Program-made: the position numbers and the translations under genes
In this document: positions 19,638 to 28,228 of the stretch, in pieces
How positions within the stretch are numbered: position 1 is the stretch's first letter
Layout of the letters: every line of letters begins with the position of its first letter
Origin: Clostridiales bacterium Firm_16
GTDB lineage: Bacteria > Bacillota > Clostridia > Saccharofermentanales > Saccharofermentanaceae
Direction of reading: 5' to 3'
Assembly: GCA_001604185.1 (NCBI GenBank)
Contig: LVAV01000043.1
Location: forward strand, 124,001-188,000
DNA length: 64,000 nt
Notes under the pieces: generated by a model
What the model saw: the letters and a program-made list of their open reading frames with translations, nothing else
Told to the model about the DNA's origin: nothing
The model's database searches: none

Positions 19638-21218
19638 TTAAGAGAAGAAGTCGATCAAGCCGTGATTTACAACGGTGGAGTAGGATGTATCGGAGATCGT
19701 TCCGTTGTACCATGTGGTGTACTTGTCGGAAACGAGATCCAGACGAACTGTATTCTCCCAGGACGGTTCACAGTCGCAGAAGTAGTACAGACAAACAGAA
19801 GATACGCAGTCAACGATCAGCATATCACCCTGCTTTCTGGAATCGTCATAGAGCCAGTCATAGAGAGCCTGCTTCTCTTCTGTCAGTTCGCCTTCCGGAT
19901 TCTCTTCTGTAACGGAAAGCTTAAAGTCACTCGGCTTCACACCGGACTTGTAACCACCGTCAAGGATCGTATCCATATCCATGGAGTGTTGTCTTACAAG
20001 GTCAACGAAGGAATCCTCAGAAGTAACGGAAGCCTTGTACTGCTCAGCAATAGCGTGCCACTTCTGGTGGTTCGGAGCCTTTACTTCGAGAGTATTGGAG
20101 ATATCCTGGAGGACATCATCTGTGAGCATGAGCACACGATATGCGCCGACCTTCTCGTCTTCCAGGTAGGTCTTCTCGAACAGACATGCATAAGCACCTG
20201 TCTTCTCAGTATCGAAGAATGCCATCGGCGTATTCTCCTTGGTCTCCGGGTTGAAGCACAGTTCAGCGAACTCTTCAGACATGCTCTTCATCTGAGCCTT
20301 GTTATAGCCCTTCAGAGTCGTCGGGTCTTCACCGTCGGTGAAACGCTTCAGATACTCTTCATCGCAGATCAGTTTAACCTTGGTCTGGAAAGCAACGGCG
20401 TTAACGCAGCCCTCAGTGATGGACTGAGCTTTCTTCATAGCCTCGTCCAGAGCCTTCTGCTTCTCATCATCGGTAGCGCCGTCCTTGAAGTCGGCAGCTA
20501 CGAAGTAAGCCTGGAACTGGCAGTAGGTATAATCTTCCTTCTTCTCGTCGAACTTAGCCTTGATATCTGCCTCGCTCGGGTTGAAAGCGGTCTGCTGCAT
20601 ATAAGCCTGATATTCGGAAACATAGGATTCGCGCTGGATAATGTCACGATAGGTACGTACTGTCATACCCGGACCATACATATTCTGCAGATACTGGTCA
20701 GCTGTCATATTGTTGCTGTAGATCTGGTTGTAGTAAGTAACAGTCGTACGGAGAGATTCGATCTGAGAATCTGCAAAGGTCTCGGAAGCATCCTTTCTCA
20801 ATCCGGACTTGGAAGCAGCTTCATAAAGGATGTACTGGGTCTGCGCATCGTTAGCAGCGGTCTCCCAGAGCATCTCACGATAGGTCTGGCCTGTGGTCGG
20901 ATTGTATACATCATCCAGTGTAGAGCCTTCCTGGATCAGACCATAAGTCTGATACTGGCTATATGTCTTCTGGAAATAATAGTTCATCTCCGTGATGCTT
21001 ACACGCTCCACCGTCTTCTCCTTACCGTCGACGTTATGGAGTACCTTGGCACCCGTGAACCATCTGGCGAACTGGCCCGTGGTATAGGCAAAATAACCGA
21101 ATACCATCAGAAGAAGGATTGTTACCACAACGGTGATAATGACCTTATTCTTGGTCTTGGTCTTCATATGTTTCTTCGTCTTTGCTTTTCCTGACTTATC
21201 CGTCTTAGACATATTCAT
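19638..21218 (-). CDS. SurA/PrsA-like extracytoplasmic foldase
   Basis: 526 residues. A lysine-rich N-terminus (1-25) precedes one membrane helix (VIITVVVTILLLMVFGYFAY), so it is membrane-anchored and faces outward. From about 60 on the chain has the SurA-N-like helical chaperone layout (TQYILYEAASKSGLRKDASE then RTTVTYYNQIYSNNM), and the middle and end resemble a divergent parvulin region (KWHAIAEQYKASVTSEDSFVDLVRQHS, DGGYKSG). Catalytic parvulin residues are not convincing, so chaperone activity without isomerase activity is possible. AAGGAAGG precedes the ATG. Confidence 0.75.
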   Translation of the reverse strand: MNMSKTDKSGKAKTKKHMKTKTKNKVIITVVVTILLLMVFGYFAYTTGQFARWFTGAKVLHNVDGKEKTVERVSITEMNYYFQKTYSQYQTYGLIQEGSTLDDVYNPTTGQTYREMLWETAANDAQTQYILYEAASKSGLRKDASETFADSQIESLRTTVTYYNQIYSNNMTADQYLQNMYGPGMTVRTYRDIIQRESYVSEYQAYMQQTAFNPSEADIKAKFDEKKEDYTYCQFQAYFVAADFKDGATDDEKQKALDEAMKKAQSITEGCVNAVAFQTKVKLICDEEYLKRFTDGEDPTTLKGYNKAQMKSMSEEFAELCFNPETKENTPMAFFDTEKTGAYACLFEKTYLEDEKVGAYRVLMLTDDVLQDISNTLEVKAPNHQKWHAIAEQYKASVTSEDSFVDLVRQHSMDMDTILDGGYKSGVKPSDFKLSVTEENPEGELTEEKQALYDWLYDDSRKQGDMLIVDCVSSVCLYYFCDCEPSWENTVRLDLVSDKYTTWYNGTISDTSYSTVVNHGLIDFFS

Positions 21219-21259
21219 GCCCTTCCTTTTCTAAACTCTAAAAAATTTCAGCACGCCTC

Positions 21260-21288
21260 ATTATAATTCCCAAGTGCCGATATTGCAA
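21260..21288 (-). promoter_or_regulatory. Promoter of the foldase-like gene
   Basis: Minus strand TTGCAA (21283-21288), 17-base spacer, TATAAT (21260-21265). Confidence 0.7.
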
Positions 21289-21300
21289 GGAATGAAGTAA

Positions 21301-21345
21301 AAAACGTTTTGACAGGAGCGAAATTTCTCTCGCGCCTGTCAAAAA
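21301..21345 (-). terminator. Terminator of the M1 peptidase gene
   Basis: TTTTGACAGGAGCGA (21307-21321) pairs with TCGCGCCTGTCAAAA (21330-21344) apart from one mismatch; T-runs on the minus strand follow shortly after. A-runs on the other side make it potentially bidirectional. Confidence 0.82.
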
Positions 21346-21378
21346 ACAGTTTCTTTCATTTTCTATATATACATACGC

Positions 21379-23124
21379 TTATGCTGTAGGAGGATCTCTG
21401 TGAAAGATATCCTTGATCAGCGAATTCATCTCTTCATTATCCGTGCCCACACACTCGTAAAGCACTTCAAAGAAGCGGTCTTCGGTGGAGTTGGTGAAGG
21501 CATTACGGTGTACATACTCACGGATGACACCGTAGAGTTCGTCCATTCCGATGGTCTCACCGATCTGGTACAGAGCATACTGACCGATGGAATAGACCGC
21601 ATCCAGATAATAATCACTGGTGACGAAGTCATAATAGGATCGGTTGATCGGAACGATCCCCGTCAGACGTCCTTTCTGCACAAGCTCCTTCAGATCGCAG
21701 GTGGCCTTGGAAGGCAGATGCATCTTCTTATCTTGGTCGGAGAAATATGCCATAACGAACACACACTCCGTGAAGGAAGCGAAAGATTCATCCAACCATG
21801 GCTCCATTCCGGAATTACTTCCGACAATACCCATGAACCACTGGTGTCCGATCTCGTGAGAAACGACGAAATTGGCCATGTATGCAGCATAGGAATCGTA
21901 ATGCTCGGCATCGATACCATAGGGCTCATTGCACTCAATGATCACCAGGTTCGGATATTCCATGCCACCGGCATCGATCGGCGCCAGGACAACGTCCAGG
22001 GTCTTGTACGGATATTTACCGAATGCGTCACCGAAGGCATCCAGCGACTGTTTCGAGGCCGTCATGGATTTTTCGGCCAGAAGTATCTCATAGTTGTTCT
22101 TCTCTGCGCCATTATATGCCACACGGATGTGTACGCCGTCGTAGTCTTCTTCCGCTACAACGAAATCCTTACAGGCACAGAAAACGAAATCTCTTACACA
22201 TGGAGCTTCGATGGTGATGACCTTACGGCCATTCCCACTCGCGTGTTTCTCATCTGTCGGAAAGCCTGTGCTCAGTACCGTCATCTCCTCCGGAACCGAG
22301 AGGTTCACGTCGAAGTCCGCGATCTCGGAGAAGAAACATTCTCCCAGGTTATAGAAGGCTTCGTGGGACCAGCCGTCCTCGGTATATACAGCCAGGATCG
22401 GGTAGAAATTCGTAACGTTAAAAACACCGTCCTGTACGCCATAACGATCCGCCACAGTAGGGATCGTAGCGACAAAATCATAAGAAAGCGTCATCTCTTC
22501 CTTCGGCGCCAGCTTGGTATCCAGCGGGATCCATACTACGGAAACGTCCTCCTTGTCACGGGACAGATCCATGGTCTTGCCGGATCTTTCATCCATGATG
22601 TTCTTGATGTCAGTCGTTGCACCATGGGTCTCAATGGCTCTGTCATAACCGGCAGTCTCCGCATCGATGAAAAGGCTGGAATAATCGCGAAGACAGAGCT
22701 TATCCCATTCGTCATCGGAATTATTAAAGAAAGTGACCTTCACATGTCCCCCGATGAGGCGCGCCTGGGTATCCAGAGAAAGATCCATGACATAGTGATA
22801 CCGCTTGTCCGTCGGGAACTCGATGGGGCAGCCCTTTTCCGGTACATCGATCTTCAGGTTCAGTTTCTGCGGATCACTCTTGGAAGTCTCAGATGTGCTG
22901 TCAGCCGAACTCTCGGAAGATGGCTCCGTGGTCGTATCTTCCGTGGTCGTTGTTTGCTTGGAAGACGTAGTAGTATTTTCTTCAGAAGTCTCCTTCGTCG
23001 TGGATTCATTCGAAGAATCTCTGGTTGTTCTGGTGGAAGACTGTGTGGTTTTCTTGCAGGAAGCCACGGACAGCGCCGTTGAGGCCGCCAGGAGCAGGCT
23101 CATCAACTTGATTGATTTCTTCAT
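21379..23124 (-). CDS. M1 family zinc metallopeptidase, lipoprotein
   Basis: 581 residues. Lys-rich signal peptide ending in the lipobox SVAS-C (Cys23). A Ser/Thr/Glu-rich tether follows to about residue 75. The body is M1 aminopeptidase-like: an N-terminal beta domain, GGMEYPN in place of the GxMEN substrate motif, and HEIGH at about 421-425 with Glu 18 residues later in WLDESFASFTE, which together bind zinc. It should trim N-terminal residues from extracellular peptides. The tether shares a 37-bp near-identical segment with the lipoprotein gene at 49,463. Last gene after hlyIII; whether both share a transcript is unclear. Confidence 0.9.
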   Translation of the reverse strand: MKKSIKLMSLLLAASTALSVASCKKTTQSSTRTTRDSSNESTTKETSEENTTTSSKQTTTTEDTTTEPSSESSADSTSETSKSDPQKLNLKIDVPEKGCPIEFPTDKRYHYVMDLSLDTQARLIGGHVKVTFFNNSDDEWDKLCLRDYSSLFIDAETAGYDRAIETHGATTDIKNIMDERSGKTMDLSRDKEDVSVVWIPLDTKLAPKEEMTLSYDFVATIPTVADRYGVQDGVFNVTNFYPILAVYTEDGWSHEAFYNLGECFFSEIADFDVNLSVPEEMTVLSTGFPTDEKHASGNGRKVITIEAPCVRDFVFCACKDFVVAEEDYDGVHIRVAYNGAEKNNYEILLAEKSMTASKQSLDAFGDAFGKYPYKTLDVVLAPIDAGGMEYPNLVIIECNEPYGIDAEHYDSYAAYMANFVVSHEIGHQWFMGIVGSNSGMEPWLDESFASFTECVFVMAYFSDQDKKMHLPSKATCDLKELVQKGRLTGIVPINRSYYDFVTSDYYLDAVYSIGQYALYQIGETIGMDELYGVIREYVHRNAFTNSTEDRFFEVLYECVGTDNEEMNSLIKDIFHRDPPTA

Positions 23125-23236
23125 TTATCTCTATTCCTCTCTTTTATGCCTAAACCGGGATGTTTTCTTACCATCCTCAGTGTATACGAAATTCTGCCTC
23201 TACGAGTGAAAGATTCGTCACACGATCGACAAAGGA

Positions 23237-24031
23237 TCAGGAGAAGAAACACAGTGCGATCACGTGGCAGATCGCGCCGAAGACGACCAGCAGGTGGAAG
23301 ATCATGTGCGCGAACTTAAATCGCATGAAGAACAGGATCACGCTGGAGGTGTAGCAGATACCGCCGGCTAGGATCAGCCAGAATGTAACCGCAGAAGCCT
23401 GGGCATACAGGATCGGGAAACAAAGCACGATCATCCAGCCCATCAGCAGGTAGAACAGCGCGGAGAAAATGTAAGAAAGCATGGACTTGGAGAAGGCGAT
23501 GGCCTTCATCAGGGTACCGGCAATAACCAGGATCCACTGGGCAATGCACAGGCCGACGCCCCATCTGCCGCCGATGATGGTCAGGCATACCGGAGTATAG
23601 GTACCGGCGATGGCGTAGAAGATCATGATGTGGTCCAGACGGTTCATGACTGCTTTCTGCTTGGTGCCGTGCTTCATGGTATGGTCGATGGTCGATGTCA
23701 GGAACATCAGGAAGACGCCGATGCAGAAGATAGAGATCGCAACCACATTCAGGATCGGATGTCCGTTGGTCGTATTCAGGTAGGCGTGAACAGCCGCATA
23801 GGGGATGATGCCCAGCATGAAGGCCGCCATGACACCATGGGTGGTCGCATTACCGATTTCTTCTCCGAAGCTCTCCTCGGTCTTCAGTTTGCGGGCCGGC
23901 ACATTGCCGTCTGCTTTGGCCAGTTCGGAAAGACCTTCCTCCAGAAGATCGACCTCCTGATTAGAACCTGTATCTTTATGAGTGCTCAGGCCTCCCAGCC
24001 ATGTGCGCCAAAATGCTTTATTCGTAGACAT
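23237..24031 (-). CDS. Hemolysin III/PAQR family membrane protein
   Basis: 264 residues. After a hydrophilic N-terminus of about 55 residues come seven hydrophobic helices. Family signatures: EEIGNATTHGVMAAFMLG in helix 1, LTSTIDHTMKHG with the Ser/Asp/His set, LDHIMIFYAIAGTYTPVCL, and FHLLVVFGAICHVIAL with paired His in the last helix, which form the metal site of PAQR proteins. The N-terminal extension is longer than in most bacterial members. AAAGGAG precedes the start. Hemolysis is not implied; the cellular role of bacterial members is uncertain. Confidence 0.88.
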   Translation of the reverse strand: MSTNKAFWRTWLGGLSTHKDTGSNQEVDLLEEGLSELAKADGNVPARKLKTEESFGEEIGNATTHGVMAAFMLGIIPYAAVHAYLNTTNGHPILNVVAISIFCIGVFLMFLTSTIDHTMKHGTKQKAVMNRLDHIMIFYAIAGTYTPVCLTIIGGRWGVGLCIAQWILVIAGTLMKAIAFSKSMLSYIFSALFYLLMGWMIVLCFPILYAQASAVTFWLILAGGICYTSSVILFFMRFKFAHMIFHLLVVFGAICHVIALCFFS

Positions 24032-24077
24032 TTCGTTCTCCTTTTACTTCCCTGTTCGTTTCTGTTCTTCTATTGTA

Positions 24078-25298
24078 TCAGTCCAGATCGTCATCACCAA
24101 AGACATCGATCTTCTCGGCTTCACCCCGGACATCCGGGAAATCCAGTACGTCCTCCGGGGGTGTTGTCGGTGTTTCCGCCTTCGGCGTCTCCGCCGGGGC
24201 CGGTTCTGTCATATCCTTCGATGTCGGTGCGTGCGCCGCCAGAATGATGGGCTTCGTGGCATCATCATCAGCCGGGACGCTGGTGGGAGCATGGGCCGGA
24301 AGTTCAATGGCCTTGGTATCCCCGTCTTCTACCGGAGCACTGGTGGGCGCATGAGCCGGCAGCTCGATGGCTTTTGTATCTCCGTCCTCTGCCTGGGCAC
24401 TGGTAGGTGCGCGTGCAGGAAGTTCGATTGCTTTCGTATCTCCGTCGTCTTCTCTGACAGAAGTGGATGCACGGGCCGGAAGTTCAACGGCTTTCGTGTC
24501 CCCGTCTCCGAGGCGGATAGTATCCGACGGTGCCGGGATCGGCGGGACTTTCATGGTATCGGCCGATACTCTCCGGATCGTACCCGGATCGTTGAGATTG
24601 GCCACCGCCGTCTTATCGTCTACAGCGGAAGGGGCCACCTCTCTTCCCGGGAATGTCGCCTCCGCGACTTCCGCCTTCTCATTGAGAACGACGGTTCCCA
24701 GCGGGAGCGGTGCACTCGGCTGCTCGGCTGCCGCAGCGGCTGCAGCGGCCGTTGCCATACGGGCTTCCGTATTCTTACGGAAATGTGCCCAGTCATGCAT
24801 CTGCTTCTTCTCGGTTATATAGGCATTGCGGTAATACCGGATGATCTGTACCAGGATATATGCGATGACGATCGCCGGGAAAAGTACTTCCGGCAGCTTC
24901 TTCGCCGTATCTTCTCCCAGGAGGCCCACGGTGCCGACGAAAGGCGCGTGGATCAGTTCATAGATACGGTTGAGGAGCATGGACAGGAAGGAATCTACCA
25001 TACTGGAGCCTTCCTTAAGGATCTTCTCGTCGACCATCGGCAGGAACCATTTCGGAAGATAAGCCAGAAGTCCGAAGGAAGCAGCGCCGACAACGACCCA
25101 TACCTTCTTCTTCCAGCAGGCCCAGACAGCTACCAGGATCCAGGCCATGAGATAGCATACGCCCATGAGCCGTTCATTCAATTCGATCGGTCTTGCAACA
25201 ACGCCATTCCACTCGAAATATACCGGGAAGGAGAAAATAAAAAGAAGAGAAAGCAGGACTCCGCCCAGAAAAATATCGCCGATGATGTCTCGTTTCAT
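24078..25298 (-). CDS. Membrane protein with Thr/Asp tandem-repeat tail
   Basis: 406 residues, family not recognised. Residues 1-150 contain about four to five hydrophobic helices (IIGDIFLGGVLLSLLFIFSF first, VLFPAIVIAYILVQIIRYY last). The rest is a soluble, low-complexity tail. Its core is a run of 20-residue repeats of the form D-G-D-T-K-A-I-E-L-P-A-x-A-P-T-S plus four acidic or variable residues, encoded by a 60-bp tandem repeat. Before the repeats come related D-T motifs (SDTIRLGD, SADTMKVP). The tail ends in acidic VFGDDDLD. It lies between manA and the hemolysin III-like gene, with AAAGGAG before the ATG. Confidence 0.7.
   Translation of the reverse strand: MKRDIIGDIFLGGVLLSLLFIFSFPVYFEWNGVVARPIELNERLMGVCYLMAWILVAVWACWKKKVWVVVGAASFGLLAYLPKWFLPMVDEKILKEGSSMVDSFLSMLLNRIYELIHAPFVGTVGLLGEDTAKKLPEVLFPAIVIAYILVQIIRYYRNAYITEKKQMHDWAHFRKNTEARMATAAAAAAAAEQPSAPLPLGTVVLNEKAEVAEATFPGREVAPSAVDDKTAVANLNDPGTIRRVSADTMKVPPIPAPSDTIRLGDGDTKAVELPARASTSVREDDGDTKAIELPARAPTSAQAEDGDTKAIELPAHAPTSAPVEDGDTKAIELPAHAPTSVPADDDATKPIILAAHAPTSKDMTEPAPAETPKAETPTTPPEDVLDFPDVRGEAEKIDVFGDDDLD
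24236..24500. repeat. 60-bp tandem coding repeat, about 4.4 copies
   Basis: The period is exactly 60 bases: units beginning at about 24241, 24301, 24361, 24421 and a partial one from 24481 align without gaps. Each encodes one 20-residue unit of the tail of the protein at 24,078-25,298. Central copies are the most alike and the outermost copy (24241) is the most diverged. Confidence 0.92.
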
Positions 25299-25346
25299 TT
25301 TCCGCGGTCTCCTTTCTCTTCCGATTTTTCTATCTTTTCCTCGTGA

Positions 25347-26282
25347 TCAATCCACCAGGATCAATTGTGCTTCTCCGTTGATCTCGTATTCGTCTTCGTT
25401 TCTGGGGAGAAGGTAGAACTCACCTTTTCTCGCAGTAAACGTATCGCCGTCATTTGTGTTGCGGATCGTGACCTGACCGTCTGTGATCAGGAGCCCTCTC
25501 CACTTCTTCGAGGTGCCGCTGAGAGAGGCCTTCTTTTTTACCTCGTAGACATAAGCCGTGAAATAGGGGCAGGAGACCATGGTGTAGATCTCATATCCGT
25601 CTCCTGATTCCAGAAGCTTCGGTCTTCTATGGCCCTGGAAGGTGTCCAGCGACATGCAGGCCAGCGCTTCTTCGATATGCAGTTCACGGGGATTTCCGTC
25701 CTTATCCACACGCTTAAAATCGTATACGCGGAAGGTCCAGGGAGAATTCTGCTGGATCTCGGCGATGAGAACACCCGGTCCGATAGCATGAAGCGTGCCG
25801 CTCTCGATATAGAAAACGTCATTCTTCTTCACTTCGATCTTATTCAGGACATCGATCAGGGTACCGTCGTCGATCCTTCTTCTGACTTCTTCTCTGTCTA
25901 CCGGACGGGAGAAACCATGGTAAAGATAGGCACCCGGCTGGGCGTCAAGTACGAACCAGCACTCCGTCTTGCCGCAGGTACCGTAGTTCTCCTGAGCGAA
26001 TTCATCGCTGGGATGGACCTGAACGGAAAGCGGCTTGGCTGCATCGATGAATTTCACCATCAGCGGAAATACCGAGGAAATGTCTTCTCCGTCTTCGAGC
26101 AGGGCGGTTATGGGTTCACCTTTATGTTCACCGGACGCAATGACGGATGTGTCATTCGTAGGAGAAAGCATCCATGCTTCTGCAACCGGGTCAAGATCTG
26201 TTTCTATGTTATATTCCGTCTTCAGACGGGTTCCTCCCCAGATATAGTCTCTGGCGAGGGGTACCAACTTAATGGGACGCAT
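25347..26282 (-). CDS. manA: Class I mannose-6-phosphate isomerase
   Basis: 311 residues, the short Bacillus-type class I enzyme that interconverts fructose 6-phosphate and mannose 6-phosphate. The zinc ligands are in SVQVHPSD, KTECWFVL and SGTLHAIG; the catalytic Arg region is NSPWTFRVYDFKR. Product mannose 6-phosphate would serve nucleotide-sugar and glycan synthesis. GGAGG lies 12 bases before the ATG. It is first in a minus-strand series with the repeat membrane protein and hemolysin III gene. Confidence 0.93.
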   Translation of the reverse strand: MRPIKLVPLARDYIWGGTRLKTEYNIETDLDPVAEAWMLSPTNDTSVIASGEHKGEPITALLEDGEDISSVFPLMVKFIDAAKPLSVQVHPSDEFAQENYGTCGKTECWFVLDAQPGAYLYHGFSRPVDREEVRRRIDDGTLIDVLNKIEVKKNDVFYIESGTLHAIGPGVLIAEIQQNSPWTFRVYDFKRVDKDGNPRELHIEEALACMSLDTFQGHRRPKLLESGDGYEIYTMVSCPYFTAYVYEVKKKASLSGTSKKWRGLLITDGQVTIRNTNDGDTFTARKGEFYLLPRNEDEYEINGEAQLILVD

Positions 26283-26367
26283 GTAAATGTAAATCCTCCG
26301 CTTCGTGCTCTAAAATGTCCACTGCATAACAAAACAGACGTACCGCAGGGCACGATTAGTATATGGT

Positions 26368-26397
26368 ATTATAACCCTTAAAGCCGAGAAAATACAA
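26368..26397 (-). promoter_or_regulatory. Promoter of manA
   Basis: Minus strand TTGTAT (26392-26397), 18-base spacer, TATAAT (26368-26373). Confidence 0.6.
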
Positions 26398-26427
26398 TAA
26401 GAGAATCCTTAGGCATTCCCACAGTTC

Positions 26428-27012
26428 TTATTCCAGACAGTAATCCTTGATATTGATGCACTCCAGTCCGTCGAAATCGAAGCGTACGATCCAGGGACGC
26501 AGTTCGCGGATGCGGGTGAATTCTTCGTATCCGAAATCCTTCAGATAGTAATGGAGGACCGTTCCCATGGCATGCTCATGGCTGCCTACCACCAGGCGCT
26601 GTCCTCTGTGCTTGATCAGGAGCATATTGGTAGCGGCGATGTTTCTGTCCTGGACTGTCTGCAGACATTCACCGGTTTTCTCATGGAACAGATAGTCGGC
26701 CCACTGATGCTCCACAAAACCTTCGTAATCCTCGATCCAGCTGTCGGAAACCTTGCGCTCGCGGAAGTCCTTCTCCAGGCCGATCTTCTTCCCGATACGG
26801 TCTGCCAGAGGTTTGACCGTCTCTACTGCCCGGCGGAAAGGACTGGAATAAACATGATTCACTTCACAATCGTAGAAGAACTCACTGAGGCGCGAACTGT
26901 CCGCGCGGCCTTTCGCTGTGAGCGGTCGGTAGATTTCTTCTAATGTCGTATAATCAGTTGATGTCGTATGATCAGTTTCCGCATGACGGACGAAGTAGAT
27001 AGTCGTTGTCAT
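26428..27012 (-). CDS. Histidine phosphatase (phosphoglycerate mutase-like)
   Basis: 194 residues. The catalytic motif is FVRHAETDH near the N-terminus, YSSPFRRAVETVKPLADRIG carries the conserved Arg, and GSHEHAMGTVLHYY the second His. It lacks features that separate true cofactor-dependent mutase from broad phosphatases, so the substrate is unknown. The start at 27012 is chosen because GGAGG stands 8 bases upstream; a start 29 codons earlier lacks one and adds residues without homology. Divergent from nadA. Confidence 0.88.
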   Translation of the reverse strand: MTTTIYFVRHAETDHTTSTDYTTLEEIYRPLTAKGRADSSRLSEFFYDCEVNHVYSSPFRRAVETVKPLADRIGKKIGLEKDFRERKVSDSWIEDYEGFVEHQWADYLFHEKTGECLQTVQDRNIAATNMLLIKHRGQRLVVGSHEHAMGTVLHYYLKDFGYEEFTRIRELRPWIVRFDFDGLECINIKDYCLE

Positions 27013-27040
27013 ATGTGCGTCCTCCTGTTCTTCTACCGAT

Positions 27041-27057
27041 TGTGAACAAATGTGAAC
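27041..27057. promoter_or_regulatory. Direct heptamer repeat in the phosphatase leader
   Basis: TGTGAAC-AAA-TGTGAAC: two identical heptamers with a 3-base spacer, 10 bases apart, lying between the promoter and start of the histidine phosphatase gene. A further TGTGAA occurs at 27082-27087. The layout resembles a tandem operator but no regulator can be named. Confidence 0.4.
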
Positions 27058-27069
27058 TTTTTGTGTCTT

Positions 27070-27098
27070 CATACTATCAACTTGTGAAGAAATTTGCA
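27070..27098 (-). promoter_or_regulatory. Promoter of the histidine phosphatase gene
   Basis: Minus strand TTGCAA (27093-27098), 17-base spacer, TAGTAT (27070-27075). Confidence 0.5.
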
Positions 27099-27209
27099 AT
27101 AGGTTTTTTCGAAGTTTTCTGATTTTTTGAAAAAAACTTTCTCAGGTCCAACGGGCGGGTCCGGAAGACACCTTGTTTCTGCCCTTTTTAATCACCTATT
27201 ATATTTGCC

Positions 27210-27238
27210 TTGTCACGTAAACAGGCGCGTGATAAAAT
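27210..27238 (+). promoter_or_regulatory. Probable promoter of nadA-nadB-nadC with overlapping inverted repeat
   Basis: TTGTCA (27210-27215), 17-base spacer, TAAAAT (27233-27238). Within it TCACG (27213-27217) and CGTGA (27228-27232) form an inverted repeat with a 10-base gap, placed where a repressor would block polymerase. Niacin-responsive regulation is a guess. Confidence 0.55.
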
Positions 27239-27315
27239 GCATTCTGAGTATGAATGTTTGCTGTGCCGAGACCGAGCCTTTTTGCCGTAGTTTCTGCACT
27301 TTCGAGGGAGTAAAT

Positions 27316-28224
27316 ATGTCTTGCATCGTAGATGAGATCAGAAGAGAAAAAGAGAAACAGAATGCAGTCATCCTCGCCCATCTCTATGTGGACGGTGAGG
27401 TCCAGGAGATCGCGGACTACTGCGGTGATTCCTACTATCTCAGCCAGATGGCCCAGAAGACCGATGCCGACGTGATCGTTTTCTGTGGCGTCGAATTCAT
27501 GGCGGAGAGTGCCAAGATCCTCAACCCGGAGAAGACGGTCCTGATGCCGGCCCGGGACGCGGATTGTCCGATGGCCCACATGGCTACTATAGAGCAGATC
27601 AAGAAATTCCGCGAGGAATATGACGATCTGGCTGTTGTCTGCTATATCAATTCCACTACCGAGATCAAGGCTTACAGTGATGTAGCCGTTACCTCTTCCA
27701 ATGCGAAGAAAGTGGTCTCCAATATTCCGAATAAACATATACTCTTTATCCCGGACCAGAACCTCGGCGGCCACCTGGCGCCTATGTTCCCGGATAAGGA
27801 GTTTCATTTTGTAGACGGATACTGTCACGTCCATAATTTCATCGACCCGAAGCAGGTCGAGGCTCTGAAAGCCGAACACCCGATGGCCAAGGTGGCCGCT
27901 CATCCGGAATGTGCTCCGGAAGTCCGGGCCATGGCTGACTATATCGGCAGCACCACCGGCATCCTGAAGTATGCCCAGGAGACGGACGCTGAGGAATTCA
28001 TCATCCTCACGGAAGTCGGTGTCGCCCACAGACTGCATCTGGACAACGAAGGCAAGAGGTTCTTCTTCCCCGAGACCCGTCCGGTATGCCCGAACATGAA
28101 GAAAGTCACTCTGGAGAAAGTACTCCGGGTACTCAAAGAACACAACGATCCTATCGAAGTCGCTCCGGATATCGCCGAGCGCGCGAAGGAATGCTTAGTT
28201 AGAATGCATCAATGGGGAGGCTGA
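27316..28224 (+). CDS. nadA: Quinolinate synthase A
   Basis: 302 residues. NadA condenses iminoaspartate with dihydroxyacetone phosphate to quinolinate using a 4Fe-4S cluster. The three cluster cysteines are seen as Cys84 (DADCPMA), Cys170 (DGYCHVH) and Cys258 (PVCPNMKK). ILAHLYVDGEVQEIADYCGDS and STTEIKAYSDVAVTSSNA match substrate-binding blocks. The start at 27316 is set by GAGGGAG five bases upstream; the frame is open further upstream without a site. First gene of nadA-nadB-nadC. Confidence 0.95.
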   Translation: MSCIVDEIRREKEKQNAVILAHLYVDGEVQEIADYCGDSYYLSQMAQKTDADVIVFCGVEFMAESAKILNPEKTVLMPARDADCPMAHMATIEQIKKFREEYDDLAVVCYINSTTEIKAYSDVAVTSSNAKKVVSNIPNKHILFIPDQNLGGHLAPMFPDKEFHFVDGYCHVHNFIDPKQVEALKAEHPMAKVAAHPECAPEVRAMADYIGSTTGILKYAQETDAEEFIILTEVGVAHRLHLDNEGKRFFFPETRPVCPNMKKVTLEKVLRVLKEHNDPIEVAPDIAERAKECLVRMHQWGG

Positions 28225-28228
28225 TACT

